From positions 1 through 39,571 of the forward strand of contig JAEXDA010000065.1 in assembly GCA_023401925.1 (NCBI GenBank): a stretch of DNA of 39,571 bases. The letters run 5' to 3'. Below are positions 1-8,308 of the stretch, piece after piece. Under the pieces are notes generated by a model. That model did not search any database. It saw only the letters and a program-made list of their open reading frames with translations, and was not told the DNA's origin. Position 1 is the stretch's first letter. Each line of letters opens with the position of its first letter. Origin of the DNA: Bacillota bacterium (GTDB lineage Bacteria > Bacillota > UBA4882 > UBA8346). A program made the translations under genes and the position numbers.

Positions 1-3
1 TTT

Positions 4-22
4 ATTGTGTATTGCACACAAT
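4..22. promoter_or_regulatory. Operator-like inverted repeat at window start
   Basis: The arms ATTGTGT (4-10) and ACACAAT (16-22) form a perfect 7-bp inverted repeat around a 5-base spacer. The string TATTGCACAC (10-19) occurs again at 5307-5316, inside the spacer of the XRE-cupin promoter. It may be a binding site for that regulator, serving the gene at 266 or a gene left of the window. The rest of 1-265 holds a GC-rich short repeat near 122-134 and no further gene that I can support. Confidence 0.4.
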
Positions 23-265
23 CTGGCCAAAAAAGCAATTCTTGTGGTTGGATGAGATTATTCTTTTTTCAAAGTACAATTTTTTTCTTTTAATAATTGT
101 CTGGTTTTTGCTTTTGGGACAGCCCCGCCAGGGGAGGTTGGCCCCGTACAATGTTAAACCGTACGATTCTATCAATCATTAATTAAAAACATTGCCGGAG
201 AAATTTCAATCGTCATACTTTGATCAATGTTTTATCCATCTCTGATATTTCCAAGGAGGAATACC

Positions 266-1129
266 ATGTCCCGTCCGGTGAAAGTTGCAGCGGTTCAAAT
301 CCGTTGTTCTGACAAACCTGCTGAAAACATCCAAAAGGCTGACCAAAAGGTGCGGGAAGCCACCCAAGAAGGTGCCCAAATCATTTTGCTGCCGGAACTT
401 TTTGAAACGCTTTATTTTTGCCAGGAAAAAAACAAAAACCATTTTCGGTATGCTGCTGGACTGGAGCAAAACCAGGCTGTTTCCCATTTCCAACAAATGG
501 CCGGGGAACTTCGGGTAGTCTTACCGGTTAGCTTTTTTGAACACCAAGACGGACGTTATTATAATTCCATTGCCATCATTGATGCCGATGGGCAGATTTT
601 AGGGATCTATCGCAAAACCCATATTCCCGACGGGCCGGGTTATGAAGAAAAATTCTACTTTGGGCCGGGAGATAGCGGTTTTAAGGTTTGGGACACCTGT
701 TATGGCAAACTGGGCGTGGGGATCTGCTGGGACCAATGGTTCCCCGAAGCCGCCCGTTGCATGGCGCTTCAAGGGGCGGAGCTTTTGCTCTATCCCACCG
801 CCATCGGTTCCGAACCGGGCCGGGAAGGGATCGACTCCAAGGATCACTGGCAAATCTGCATGCAAGGCCACTCAGGAGCCAACGTGATGCCGGTTATCGC
901 CGCCAACCGGACAGGAACCGAAAAAGCCCCAGGTTCGGAGCTGACCTTCTATGGTTCATCTTTTATTACCAATGAAAAGGGACAAAAAATAGCCGAGGCC
1001 GACCGCAGCAGTGAGCAAATCATTTACGCCTCCTTCGACCTGGAAGCAATCGCCGCCTACCGCGATTTCTGGGGAGTTTTCAAAGACCGCCGGCCGGAGA
1101 TGTACCGCCGGATTGTAGAAAGGAATTAA
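266..1129 (+). CDS. aguB: N-carbamoylputrescine amidase (nitrilase superfamily)
   Basis: A 287-residue cytoplasmic enzyme predicted to hydrolyse N-carbamoylputrescine to putrescine, CO2 and ammonia, the last step of the agmatine deiminase route. The nitrilase Glu-Lys-Cys triad is visible: Glu44 in LLPELFE, Lys in RKTHIPDGPGYEEKFYF, and Cys in GVGICWDQWFPEAAR. The last two stretches are characteristic of the AguB subfamily rather than of nitrilases in general. The ATG at 266 is chosen because AAGGAGG lies 6 bases upstream and the protein then starts like family members (MSRPVKVAAVQ); an in-frame ATG at 227 lacks this. No agmatine deiminase is present in the window, so the carbamoyl substrate would come from elsewhere. 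A bidirectional terminator follows. Confidence 0.88.
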   Translation: MSRPVKVAAVQIRCSDKPAENIQKADQKVREATQEGAQIILLPELFETLYFCQEKNKNHFRYAAGLEQNQAVSHFQQMAGELRVVLPVSFFEHQDGRYYNSIAIIDADGQILGIYRKTHIPDGPGYEEKFYFGPGDSGFKVWDTCYGKLGVGICWDQWFPEAARCMALQGAELLLYPTAIGSEPGREGIDSKDHWQICMQGHSGANVMPVIAANRTGTEKAPGSELTFYGSSFITNEKGQKIAEADRSSEQIIYASFDLEAIAAYRDFWGVFKDRRPEMYRRIVERN

Positions 1130-1141
1130 AATAATAAAAAC

Positions 1142-1174
1142 AAAGAGCAGCGGCTATTCCCGGCTGCTCTTTTC
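1142..1174. terminator. Bidirectional intrinsic terminator
   Basis: AAAGAGCAGC (1142-1151) pairs perfectly with GCTGCTCTTT (1163-1172) and is flanked by T-rich or A-rich tails. It separates the convergent aguB and deaminase genes. Confidence 0.8.
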
Positions 1175-1205
1175 TATATTGGCGATTCACTCCAATCCTA
1201 TTTCC

Positions 1206-2573
1206 TTATCGCACTTTCACGACAGGGAAACGGTCCGGGAGAACGATTCCAGCCTTTTTCACCAATGCCGCCGCCCGGAGTTGGGCTTTTTCCAGTATCT
1301 CCTCTTCATCGACGGTCAGGATTTTATGATCGCGCATCAACCAATGGCCATCGCACATCGAGGACTCCACATTGCTGGAATGCATCGCATAAACCATATT
1401 GGCAACCGGATCATGCACCGGCAAGCTGCCGGCGCTCCGGGGATTCACCAAGATCAAGTCGGCTTTCTTTCCTTCTTCCAGGGAACCGATTTCGTTTTCC
1501 CAGAGCAGGCAACGGGCTCCGTCGATGGTGGCCATTTCCAAGACTTTCTCCGCCGGCAGGATCTTGGGGTTTAAATTTCTCCCTTTGTGTAAAAGAGTAG
1601 CCAGATACATTTCATCCATGATATCCATCCGGTTGTTGGAAGGCGCGCCGTCGGTACCGATGGAAACCGTAATCCCCTTGGCGAGCATTTCCGGAACCCG
1701 GGCAAAACCCAAGACTCTCATGGCCGCAGCGGGGTTATGAGATACTTTTACATCGTGGAGCAAAAAAAGATCAATCTCTTTTTCCGTGAGCCACACCGTA
1801 TGAACAGCCAAAAAATTCCCGTCCAATACTCCCAAATGGGCCAGGTGTTCGACAGTGGTATGGCCGCGTTCCGCCTTGGCGAAACGTACCTCATCATCAA
1901 TCTCAGCCACGTGCATATGGACGCCTACACCGTACTTATCCGCCAAGTCCTTGGTGCGCTTGATCAGATCGTCGGAATTGTTGAAAATGGTCCGTAAACC
2001 GAACCATACCTTAATCCGGCCATCCCCTGCTCCATGCCAGCGCTTGATATGTTCTTCCTGCTTTTTCAAAGCAAAATCAGTACTCTCACGCCACTTGAGC
2101 GGTAATCCTTCGCCGCAATCCATTGTTGAACGGGCTAGAATCCCCCGAAGTCCGATTTCCTCCACTGCCCGGCCCATTCCGTCAACCTCTTGCCCGCCGG
2201 GTTCGGCGAAAGCGGTCACGCCGGAGTGAATTAATTCCAGGCAGCAAGACAGGGAGGAGATATAGGAATCCTCTAAATCCATACTGCTCTCATAAGGCCA
2301 AATCCGTTCATGAAGCCATGTCAGAAGATTCACATCATCCCCCAAACCCCGACCCAATTGTTGCGAGAGATGCACATGGGTATTTACCAGCCCGGGCAAA
2401 ATGATCTTGCCGGTAGCATCGATGATTTCCGCATCGGGTTTCACCAGGTTTCCCGGTACCTGCCCCACGGCGCTGATTTTGTCCCCTTCGATCAGGATAT
2501 CTCCGCCGTCAAATACCTGCCGTAGCGGGTTCATGGAGATGATATAACCGTTCTTAATTAGAATTTGTTGCAA
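1206..2573 (-). CDS. Amidohydrolase, MTA/SAH deaminase-like (AtzA/TrzN/SsnA group)
   Basis: A 455-residue metal-dependent hydrolase of the amidohydrolase superfamily, subgroup of aminohydrolases acting on purines, pterins or triazines. Visible signatures are the N-terminal metal motif LVNTHVHLSQQLGRG with LLTWLHERIWPYE, then HMHVAE, VSHNPAAAM and IGTDGAPSNN, which hold the expected metal and catalytic His/Glu/Asp. Closest by eye are 5-methylthioadenosine/S-adenosylhomocysteine deaminases; guanine-type deaminases are an alternative. The start is TTG at 2573: GGGAGG (2584-2589) lies 10 bases upstream, whereas the longer frame from a TTG at 2591 would begin inside that binding site. It follows adenine deaminase on the same strand after about 70 bases, which suggests a purine-salvage operon. 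Confidence 0.8.
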   Translation of the reverse strand: MQQILIKNGYIISMNPLRQVFDGGDILIEGDKISAVGQVPGNLVKPDAEIIDATGKIILPGLVNTHVHLSQQLGRGLGDDVNLLTWLHERIWPYESSMDLEDSYISSLSCCLELIHSGVTAFAEPGGQEVDGMGRAVEEIGLRGILARSTMDCGEGLPLKWRESTDFALKKQEEHIKRWHGAGDGRIKVWFGLRTIFNNSDDLIKRTKDLADKYGVGVHMHVAEIDDEVRFAKAERGHTTVEHLAHLGVLDGNFLAVHTVWLTEKEIDLFLLHDVKVSHNPAAAMRVLGFARVPEMLAKGITVSIGTDGAPSNNRMDIMDEMYLATLLHKGRNLNPKILPAEKVLEMATIDGARCLLWENEIGSLEEGKKADLILVNPRSAGSLPVHDPVANMVYAMHSSNVESSMCDGHWLMRDHKILTVDEEEILEKAQLRAAALVKKAGIVLPDRFPVVKVR

Positions 2574-2645
2574 TTTCGAAGTTCCTCCCAATTCCTACTC
2601 ACGCCAGTTTGCTCACACTAATAAAAATCAATCTGTAACGACAAT

Positions 2646-4400
2646 CTAAGCCAGCACCGGATCGACCAACTCCATCTTGAAGACATCCACTAAACCTTGG
2701 TCGGAAATTCCGTAGGCTGGAATGAAAATTAAGGTGATAAAGGATAAAGTCATGAACGGCGAAGCCATCGGGCATCCCAATTGACGCAATTCCTGCTGGA
2801 GCTGGTCAATTTTAAAGGCCACGGTTTCTCCGGGTTCGTCGGATAACAGACCGCAAATAGGCAAGGGGATTTCCCCTTTGATTTCACCATCCACCACCAC
2901 GACCACTCCGCCATTTAATTCGGCGATGCGGTTGACAGCCATGGCCATATCGGAGGAATTGGTCCCTAAAACCGTTATATTATGGTGATCATGGCCCACC
3001 GAAGTGGCTATGGCCCCTTTTTTCAGTCCAAATCCGCTAATAAAAGCCTTACCGATATTTCCACTCTTGCCATAGCGTTCAACCACGGCAATCGGCAAAA
3101 TATCCCGTCCGGTATCGGCAGTGACGAACCCATCCACCACATCCAGTTCGGCTTCCAGCGCCTGAGTCAGCAATGAAGTTTTCGAGGCGCCAATCACTCG
3201 CACCCTGGCCTTTTTAGCTTGATCTTTCAATGCAATCATTAAATCTTGAGGGGAAATTTTCGAACGAAGTTTGACCGTATTCAATAGTTTTTCCGAGCAA
3301 GAAACGCCCGTCCCGCCCAGGGTGACGTTGACTCCGTCAAAAACGACCTCGCCTTTGGCGATAACCTTTTGAATGTCCATCTGTTTCAAATCTTTGGTCA
3401 AGACGATGTCGGCAAATTTCCCCGGAGTTATGCTTCCGTAACCCTGGTCCACTTTTAAACTTTCAGCCGGGTTGAGGGTCGACATTTGAATGGCCACTAG
3501 CGGGTCAACCCCGGCCTGAATGGCCATTCTGATTTTATGATCCATATGTCCCAGGGTTGCCATATGTAAAGCATCGATATCATCGCTGACCATCGCGCAA
3601 TGGCGGGAATCAACCCCGTTTTCAGTGATAATCTTGAGGCATTCCAGCAAATCGGTGGATGCCGATCCTTCACGCATCAATACCCGTAAACCGCAGCGCA
3701 ATTTAGCCAGGGCTTCTTCTGGATTGGTGCTTTCGTGATCGGAACGAATCCCTGCCGTGCAATAAGCATTCAATTCCTTACCGGTAAGTGCAGGAGCGTG
3801 CCCTTCAGCGGTTTTCTTTTCTTTTTCCGCCAATGTCAGCATGGTGGCGCTCAAAGGGCTTTTGGCCAGTATCGGGGGAGCCAGAACTTCGGCGAGTCCC
3901 ACGGCCTGATCCAGATTGATTAATTCCTTCACCAATTCCGGTCCTAAATTGCTGCCAATGGTCTGTAAATCCGAATCCTCCATAAAGGAAGGCACCGGAT
4001 AAAGTAAAGTCAGCGGAGTTTTCCCGGCCTGACCCAAAATTTCGATAGCCCCTTCCACCCCGGAAACGATGGTGATTTCCATTAAATCCGAAGCCACCAC
4101 GGTCGTTCCATGCCGCAGCGCCATTTTGGCAAACTCCGGAAAACTAAGCATACTGCTTTCAAAGTGAATATGGGCATCAATAAAACCGGGCACCAAATAA
4201 TGCCCTGCAGCATCAATCATTTGAGTTCCCGGGCCTTGGCAATGCTCAACGTTTCCGACGGCAGCGATCTTATCGCCGCCAATGGCCACGTCGGCCCGAT
4301 AAATTTCACGGGTATGAACATTAACCAGTAAACCGTTTTGAATGATTCGATCAGCCGGTTTCTTTCCAAGAGCAATATCAATTAACTCAGTATTCATCAT
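2646..4400 (-). CDS. ade: Adenine deaminase
   Basis: A 584-residue enzyme converting adenine to hypoxanthine and ammonia. The length and the two-part architecture fit: an amidohydrolase barrel (roughly residues 50-400, with DAHIHFESSMLSFPEF, EGHAPALTG and SDHEST as metal and active-site motifs) followed by the adenine-deaminase C-terminal domain (GHDHHNI near residue 480, VVVVDGEI). The start is the ATG pair at 4400/4397, preceded by GAGGTGG; the frame is open further upstream but has no binding site there. It is probably transcribed with the downstream amidohydrolase gene from the promoter at 4541-4569. The XRE-cupin gene upstream is a candidate regulator. Confidence 0.93.
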   Translation of the reverse strand: MMNTELIDIALGKKPADRIIQNGLLVNVHTREIYRADVAIGGDKIAAVGNVEHCQGPGTQMIDAAGHYLVPGFIDAHIHFESSMLSFPEFAKMALRHGTTVVASDLMEITIVSGVEGAIEILGQAGKTPLTLLYPVPSFMEDSDLQTIGSNLGPELVKELINLDQAVGLAEVLAPPILAKSPLSATMLTLAEKEKKTAEGHAPALTGKELNAYCTAGIRSDHESTNPEEALAKLRCGLRVLMREGSASTDLLECLKIITENGVDSRHCAMVSDDIDALHMATLGHMDHKIRMAIQAGVDPLVAIQMSTLNPAESLKVDQGYGSITPGKFADIVLTKDLKQMDIQKVIAKGEVVFDGVNVTLGGTGVSCSEKLLNTVKLRSKISPQDLMIALKDQAKKARVRVIGASKTSLLTQALEAELDVVDGFVTADTGRDILPIAVVERYGKSGNIGKAFISGFGLKKGAIATSVGHDHHNITVLGTNSSDMAMAVNRIAELNGGVVVVVDGEIKGEIPLPICGLLSDEPGETVAFKIDQLQQELRQLGCPMASPFMTLSFITLIFIPAYGISDQGLVDVFKMELVDPVLA

Positions 4401-4540
4401 GATTCCACCTCTCTTTTCCCAATGAAGTTCAATATCTTCGTTGAATAACGGCCCAGACCGGATTCCAACCCATCCATAACCAGCATTCAATCGGGTTTTA
4501 CGTCAAAGATTGTGCGTTAAACTTTACAAATGTTATTTAT

Positions 4541-4569
4541 ACTGTACAGGTTGGGATGAATTTCGTCAA
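4541..4569 (-). promoter_or_regulatory. Predicted promoter of ade
   Basis: On the minus strand TTGACG (4564-4569), a 17-base spacer and TACAGT (4541-4546) form a plausible sigma-A promoter. The leader of about 130 bases to the ade start contains ATTGTGC (4509-4515), a weak half-site match to the palindrome at 4-22. Confidence 0.45.
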
Positions 4570-4609
4570 GATTTTTCTTTTTGCGGGAAGCGATTTTGCC
4601 GCAAAGAAT

Positions 4610-4662
4610 GTAAAAAATAAAAAAACGCCCGTTGGCAAGAAAATTTGCTTCTAAGCGTTTTT
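4610..4662 (-). terminator. Terminator after the XRE-cupin gene
   Basis: On the minus strand AAAAACGC (4655-4662) pairs with GCGTTTTT (4621-4628), with a second AGAAGCAA/TTGC-type pairing in the loop, followed by a long T-rich tract. It lies just past the stop of the regulator gene and separates it from the ade transcript. Confidence 0.7.
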
Positions 4663-4706
4663 ATAAACAATACAGCCGTCGCCGCGAATTACTTTTTTAG
4701 TTTAAG

Positions 4707-5276
4707 TCAAAAAAGTGATGGGGTTGCAACGATTAAAAACCGGGCTTCGATTTTATCCGATGGGTTCATCCAGTGATGAGGTATTGAACAAGGATAATAA
4801 AAACTATCTCCTTCTTCCAGATTATAGTCTTTGACTCCTTCCAGCGAATATTGCAAATGTCCCTGCAACACATAAATAAACTCTTCACCCGGATGGGACA
4901 TGGGTTTTCCGGAATCAGCCCGCGGCGGTACACTAATAATCGCCGGCTCCATTTGAAAATTCCTTCCCCCTGCCAAAAACTCCTCATTAAGATTCCCGGT
5001 GGGTGTGGCATTACGAACCAAGCGCTGGCGTTCTCCCAGTTTAACCAAGCTAATCTTATTTTCCAGATCATCCAACAGAAACGAAATCACCGATATGTCC
5101 AATGCCTCGGCAATCGCCTTCATGGTTAAAATATTGGGGACTGATTTTCCTGTCTCGATCTGGCTGATCGCGCTGGGAGACAACCCGGTTAACCGAGCTA
5201 ATTCCCTTACCGATATCCCCTTCGTTTGACGTTGATTTCGAATCGTTGTACCTATTTCCAAGGGTTTGCGCTCCAT
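4707..5276 (-). CDS. XRE-family regulator with C-terminal cupin domain
   Basis: A 189-residue transcription factor. Residues 8-62 are an HTH_3 domain (GTTIRNQRQTKGISVRELA, then LTGLSPSAISQIETGKSVP). Residues of about 110-185 are a cupin_2 small-molecule-binding fold (SHPGEEFIYVLQGHLQYSLE, GDSFYYPCSIPHHWMNPS). This PuuR/HipB-like architecture usually senses a small metabolite such as an amine, amino acid or nucleobase. The ATG at 5276 is chosen over a TTG at 5297 because the predicted promoter (5303-5331) puts the transcription start near 5296. No good ribosome binding site is visible. It sits between ade and the BMP binding protein, so purine or polyamine control is likely but inferred. Confidence 0.88.
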   Translation of the reverse strand: MERKPLEIGTTIRNQRQTKGISVRELARLTGLSPSAISQIETGKSVPNILTMKAIAEALDISVISFLLDDLENKISLVKLGERQRLVRNATPTGNLNEEFLAGGRNFQMEPAIISVPPRADSGKPMSHPGEEFIYVLQGHLQYSLEGVKDYNLEEGDSFYYPCSIPHHWMNPSDKIEARFLIVATPSLF

Positions 5277-5302
5277 TTTCAATAGTTTGACTGACAACGT
5301 TT

Positions 5303-5331
5303 AGTATATTGCACACCTGTTATCCTGTAAA
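5303..5331 (-). promoter_or_regulatory. Promoter of the XRE-cupin gene with candidate autoregulatory site
   Basis: On the minus strand TTTACA (5326-5331), a 17-base spacer and TATACT (5303-5308) form a good sigma-A promoter. The spacer contains TATTGCACAC (read on the plus strand, 5307-5316), identical over 10 bases to the palindrome at the window start. Confidence 0.6.
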
Positions 5332-5474
5332 GATTTATTTTAAGCAGTTGGATTGAATGTAATATATATGTCATCGAATTCCAATGAAAATTTTTTTTCG
5401 CTTAAAATTACTGATTTTAGGGAACCGATTAACTCTTCCTTGTGATATTCATGTTAATTTTTTTACAAAGATTG

Positions 5475-5504
5475 TTGACAAAAAAATAAACCCGGGGATA
5501 TAAT
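5475..5504 (+). promoter_or_regulatory. Near-consensus sigma-A promoter of the BMP gene
   Basis: TTGACA (5475-5480), an 18-base spacer and TATAAT (5499-5504). The expected start near 5511 leaves an untranslated leader of about 190 bases. I see no recognised riboswitch in that leader. Confidence 0.8.
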
Positions 5505-5512
5505 CAAAATCA

Positions 5513-5524
5513 GATCAATTGATC
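5513..5524. promoter_or_regulatory. Operator-like palindrome at the BMP transcription start
   Basis: GATCAATTGATC is a perfect 12-base palindrome lying at about +2 to +14 of the predicted transcript, a typical repressor position. The binder is unknown; the neighbouring XRE-cupin protein is one candidate. Confidence 0.4.
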
Positions 5525-5700
5525 AAATCCAAAGCAACCAGGGAAAATATACTTACTATCCCGTATCATTTTCAAAATCAACCGTAAAAATATTTTTGGC
5601 TTTGATAATCTTTTAAAAAGCCAGGAATGGTTCATTCGTAGTTTTTTCCGGAGTGTCCAGCGACATTTGATTTTCAAAATACCAAAATGGAGGTTGTTCA

Positions 5701-6798
5701 ATGCCCAGATTCCTACGGTATGGTTTGATTCTATTCGGTGTATTGTTCGTTGTAATCGGAATTAGCATGGGATTTCATAGTCCGAAAGCAGTTGCTGCCG
5801 ATAAATTTAAAGTGGGTTTTGTCTATAACGGCCCTCCCGGTGATGCCGGTTGGACTTTTGCTCATGACCAAGGCCGCAAATACTTGGAAAAGCAACTTCC
5901 TAACGTTGAAACCCTTTTTGTGGAAGGAGTATCCGAGGGAGCCGATGCTGAAAGGGTAATGAGCGATTTGGCTGAAAAGGGCTGTAAAGTAATTTTCGCC
6001 ACCAGTTTTGGTTTTATGGACCCTATGGTTAAAGTGGCCGCCAGATATCCGAATGTCGTTTTTATGCATTGCAGCGGTTATAAAACGGCAAAGAACATGG
6101 GGACCTATATGGATAGGGATTACGAGGGACGTTATCTCGGCGGAGTCGCTGCCGCCAAATATATTAAGGGTGATACTGTCGGTTATGTGGCAGCATTTCC
6201 AATCCCCGAAGTTATCCGTTGCATCAACGCCTTCACTTTGGGCGCCCAATCCGTCAATCCAAAAATCAAGGTCAAAGTAGTCTGGAGCAATACCTGGTAC
6301 GATCCTTCCGCCGAAAAGGCTGCGGCAATGAGTCTCATTAACGCCGGTGTAGGTTTAATCACTGTAAATCAGGATACTCCCGCAGCAATGCAAGCTGCCG
6401 AAGAAAAAGGATTGTTTTCAATCGGCAATTGCAGTGATATGCGAGCTATGGCGCCTAAATCGGTATTAACAGGACAAATTGCCGTATGGGGACCGTATTA
6501 TGTTAGAGTTGTCAAATCCGTCATCAACAAAACCTGGAAATCCGAACAATACTGGGGTGGACTAAAGGACGGAATGGTTGATATCAGCCCATACGGTTCC
6601 ATGGTTACCGATGATGTGAAAAAACTGGTAGAGCAAAAAAGAGGAATCATCGCCAAAGACGACTATGTTGTTTTTGCCGGACCGATTAAAGATCAATCCG
6701 GAAACATCAGAGTGAAAAGCAGTCAAAAGATGACCGATACCGAAATGCTCTCCTTCAACTGGTTCGTCCAGGGAGTGGAAGGGACCCTTCCGAAATAA
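5701..6798 (+). CDS. BMP-family (PnrA-like) ABC substrate-binding protein
   Basis: A 365-residue exported binding protein. Residues 1-31 are a signal peptide (a hydrophobic run ending VAADKFKV). The rest is a Bmp/PnrA type I periplasmic-binding fold with typical stretches VGFVYNGPPGDAGWTFAHDQ, YMDRDYEGRYLGGVAAA and NQDTPAAMQAAEEKG. PnrA-type proteins bind purine nucleosides for import by an ABC transporter. That fits the adenine deaminase and MTA/SAH-type deaminase next door. No lipobox cysteine is evident, although many family members are lipoproteins. The start has GGAGG about 7 bases upstream. No matching ATPase or permease is in the window, so it is an orphan here. Confidence 0.9.
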   Translation: MPRFLRYGLILFGVLFVVIGISMGFHSPKAVAADKFKVGFVYNGPPGDAGWTFAHDQGRKYLEKQLPNVETLFVEGVSEGADAERVMSDLAEKGCKVIFATSFGFMDPMVKVAARYPNVVFMHCSGYKTAKNMGTYMDRDYEGRYLGGVAAAKYIKGDTVGYVAAFPIPEVIRCINAFTLGAQSVNPKIKVKVVWSNTWYDPSAEKAAAMSLINAGVGLITVNQDTPAAMQAAEEKGLFSIGNCSDMRAMAPKSVLTGQIAVWGPYYVRVVKSVINKTWKSEQYWGGLKDGMVDISPYGSMVTDDVKKLVEQKRGIIAKDDYVVFAGPIKDQSGNIRVKSSQKMTDTEMLSFNWFVQGVEGTLPK

Positions 6799-6843
6799 CC
6801 CGGTCTTCACGAGGCCGTCTAAAACATAATCAAAAAATCAATC

Positions 6844-6900
6844 AAGAAATACAATATATTATTTCAATGAATCCATTGATTTTAATATATTGTATTTCTT
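6844..6900. terminator. Very long perfect hairpin between convergent genes
   Basis: An 18-bp perfect inverted repeat (6844-6861 with 6883-6900) encloses a second 6-bp repeat, TCAATG (6864-6869) with CATTGA (6874-6879). Together they make a 57-base nearly continuous hairpin. It is A/T-rich and can act as a terminator on either strand between the BMP gene and the isomerase gene. Confidence 0.65.
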
Positions 6901-6921
6901 TCATCCCTTACAAAATTTCTC

Positions 6922-8268
6922 TTAGAGCTCGACCACTTCAATTCCTAACACCGAGGATAGTTTCTTCATTTCTTCAACAACATCATCCCACACCAAGCTA
7001 TAATGGTGAGGAACTCCTTCCTCGGCAATCCGATGGAGAACTTGATAAACCGGTTTCTCCAAAACAACTTTAACCATTACGCCCTTGGTTACATATTGGG
7101 TCGGAATGGCTTCTCCCTTAACCAAAAATAATTTAAATTCGTTCCCGATTTTGGACATCCGGGCCACCGTAACTTTTCCCGGCTTTAAAGTTCCATATAT
7201 GGCCACACCCTGGCCTGCCAAAGGATGATTGCTCACGATCAAATCACAAGTGGGATTTTTCAGCTTGGTTGCAGCCTGGCCGCAATGCCAGAACATCGCC
7301 GAATTTTCGGTTTCGTCGATAGTAATCAAATCCGACATAAATGGCGTTTCTCCCGATAAATATTTCTGGATCAGCATGGTTATGGTTGCATCCACATCGC
7401 TCTCACAGCCAATCAGAAAATCTTCATCGGCAAGGCGGGAAATCATCCCGCACGGCGTATAGTGTAAATTGCCCAATTCAGGCCAGCACTTGATGCACAA
7501 AGCGTTAAAGTCTTGTTCCGCTACAAGTTCTTTGATTGCCAATGTCAAACGGCTATGATTTTCGAGATATTCGTCGGGAATACCTTGAACTTGGCCCAAG
7601 GCTTTAACTTTCGCAATATCCTTTTCAACTTCGGCAGCATCCATTTTTTCGGCTTTATCCAAAATTACCTTTAAATCCAATTCTTCCATCTTGATTCCGA
7701 ATTTTTGACGAATCAAGGTTTCGTCAAAGGTTGAGCTGTAAAAAGCGGTCGGACGATAGCCCAGTAAACCGAGATACGTTCTCTTTAATTTCTTCAAAGC
7801 GCCATATACTTTAATAAGCACGGATACTTCCGCTTGAATCCGGTTTTCCGTATAATCCCCGTAGACAAAATGATATTTTAACCCAAGCCGATACATGGCG
7901 GCCGTGTTCATGGTGGCCCCGACCAAAGCATTAGCCATCAAGCGGCCGCCGTCGAAAGGAGGTTCGTGGGGCGCCCAAATTACAATCGGCACCTTCAATT
8001 CTTCACCCAAATATGTTGCAACGTCATCGCCTGTAAAAGCTCCGATGACTTGTACCACCAAATCCACAGTTTCTTTTTTGAAATATTCAGTGATAGTCGC
8101 TACATCTTTTTTATTGACCGCGATCTTAAGGGCTTTGACCACATGAATATCCGGAAAGCTCCTCGTTAGCCAGGCAGAATATTCATCATGTCTTGCCATA
8201 GGCAATTCCTGCGGCCATCTCCCGGATACGGTTGTGATGATTCCTAGGTTTAATCTTTCCAATTCCAT
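6922..8268 (-). CDS. L-fucose/L-arabinose isomerase family protein
   Basis: A 448-residue cytoplasmic enzyme of the FucI/AraA-like fold, expected to interconvert an aldose and a ketose with a divalent metal. The C-terminal half carries the family's metal and active-site stretches: CIKCWPELGN, then CESDVDATIT, LITIDETEN and FWHCGQAA. The N-terminal half has the Rossmann-like substrate domain (LVVQVIGAFTGDDV). It is shorter than FucI (about 590 residues), so it belongs to the uncharacterised short isomerase-like group, and the exact sugar cannot be read from sequence. AAGGAG lies about 9 bases before the ATG. It is the last gene of the sugar cluster, 40 bases after the aldolase. Confidence 0.8.
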   Translation of the reverse strand: MELERLNLGIITTVSGRWPQELPMARHDEYSAWLTRSFPDIHVVKALKIAVNKKDVATITEYFKKETVDLVVQVIGAFTGDDVATYLGEELKVPIVIWAPHEPPFDGGRLMANALVGATMNTAAMYRLGLKYHFVYGDYTENRIQAEVSVLIKVYGALKKLKRTYLGLLGYRPTAFYSSTFDETLIRQKFGIKMEELDLKVILDKAEKMDAAEVEKDIAKVKALGQVQGIPDEYLENHSRLTLAIKELVAEQDFNALCIKCWPELGNLHYTPCGMISRLADEDFLIGCESDVDATITMLIQKYLSGETPFMSDLITIDETENSAMFWHCGQAATKLKNPTCDLIVSNHPLAGQGVAIYGTLKPGKVTVARMSKIGNEFKLFLVKGEAIPTQYVTKGVMVKVVLEKPVYQVLHRIAEEGVPHHYSLVWDDVVEEMKKLSSVLGIEVVEL

Positions 8269-8308
8269 GGTATTAACTCCTTATATTGCGCGCGCACGCG
8301 TCCAAGTG

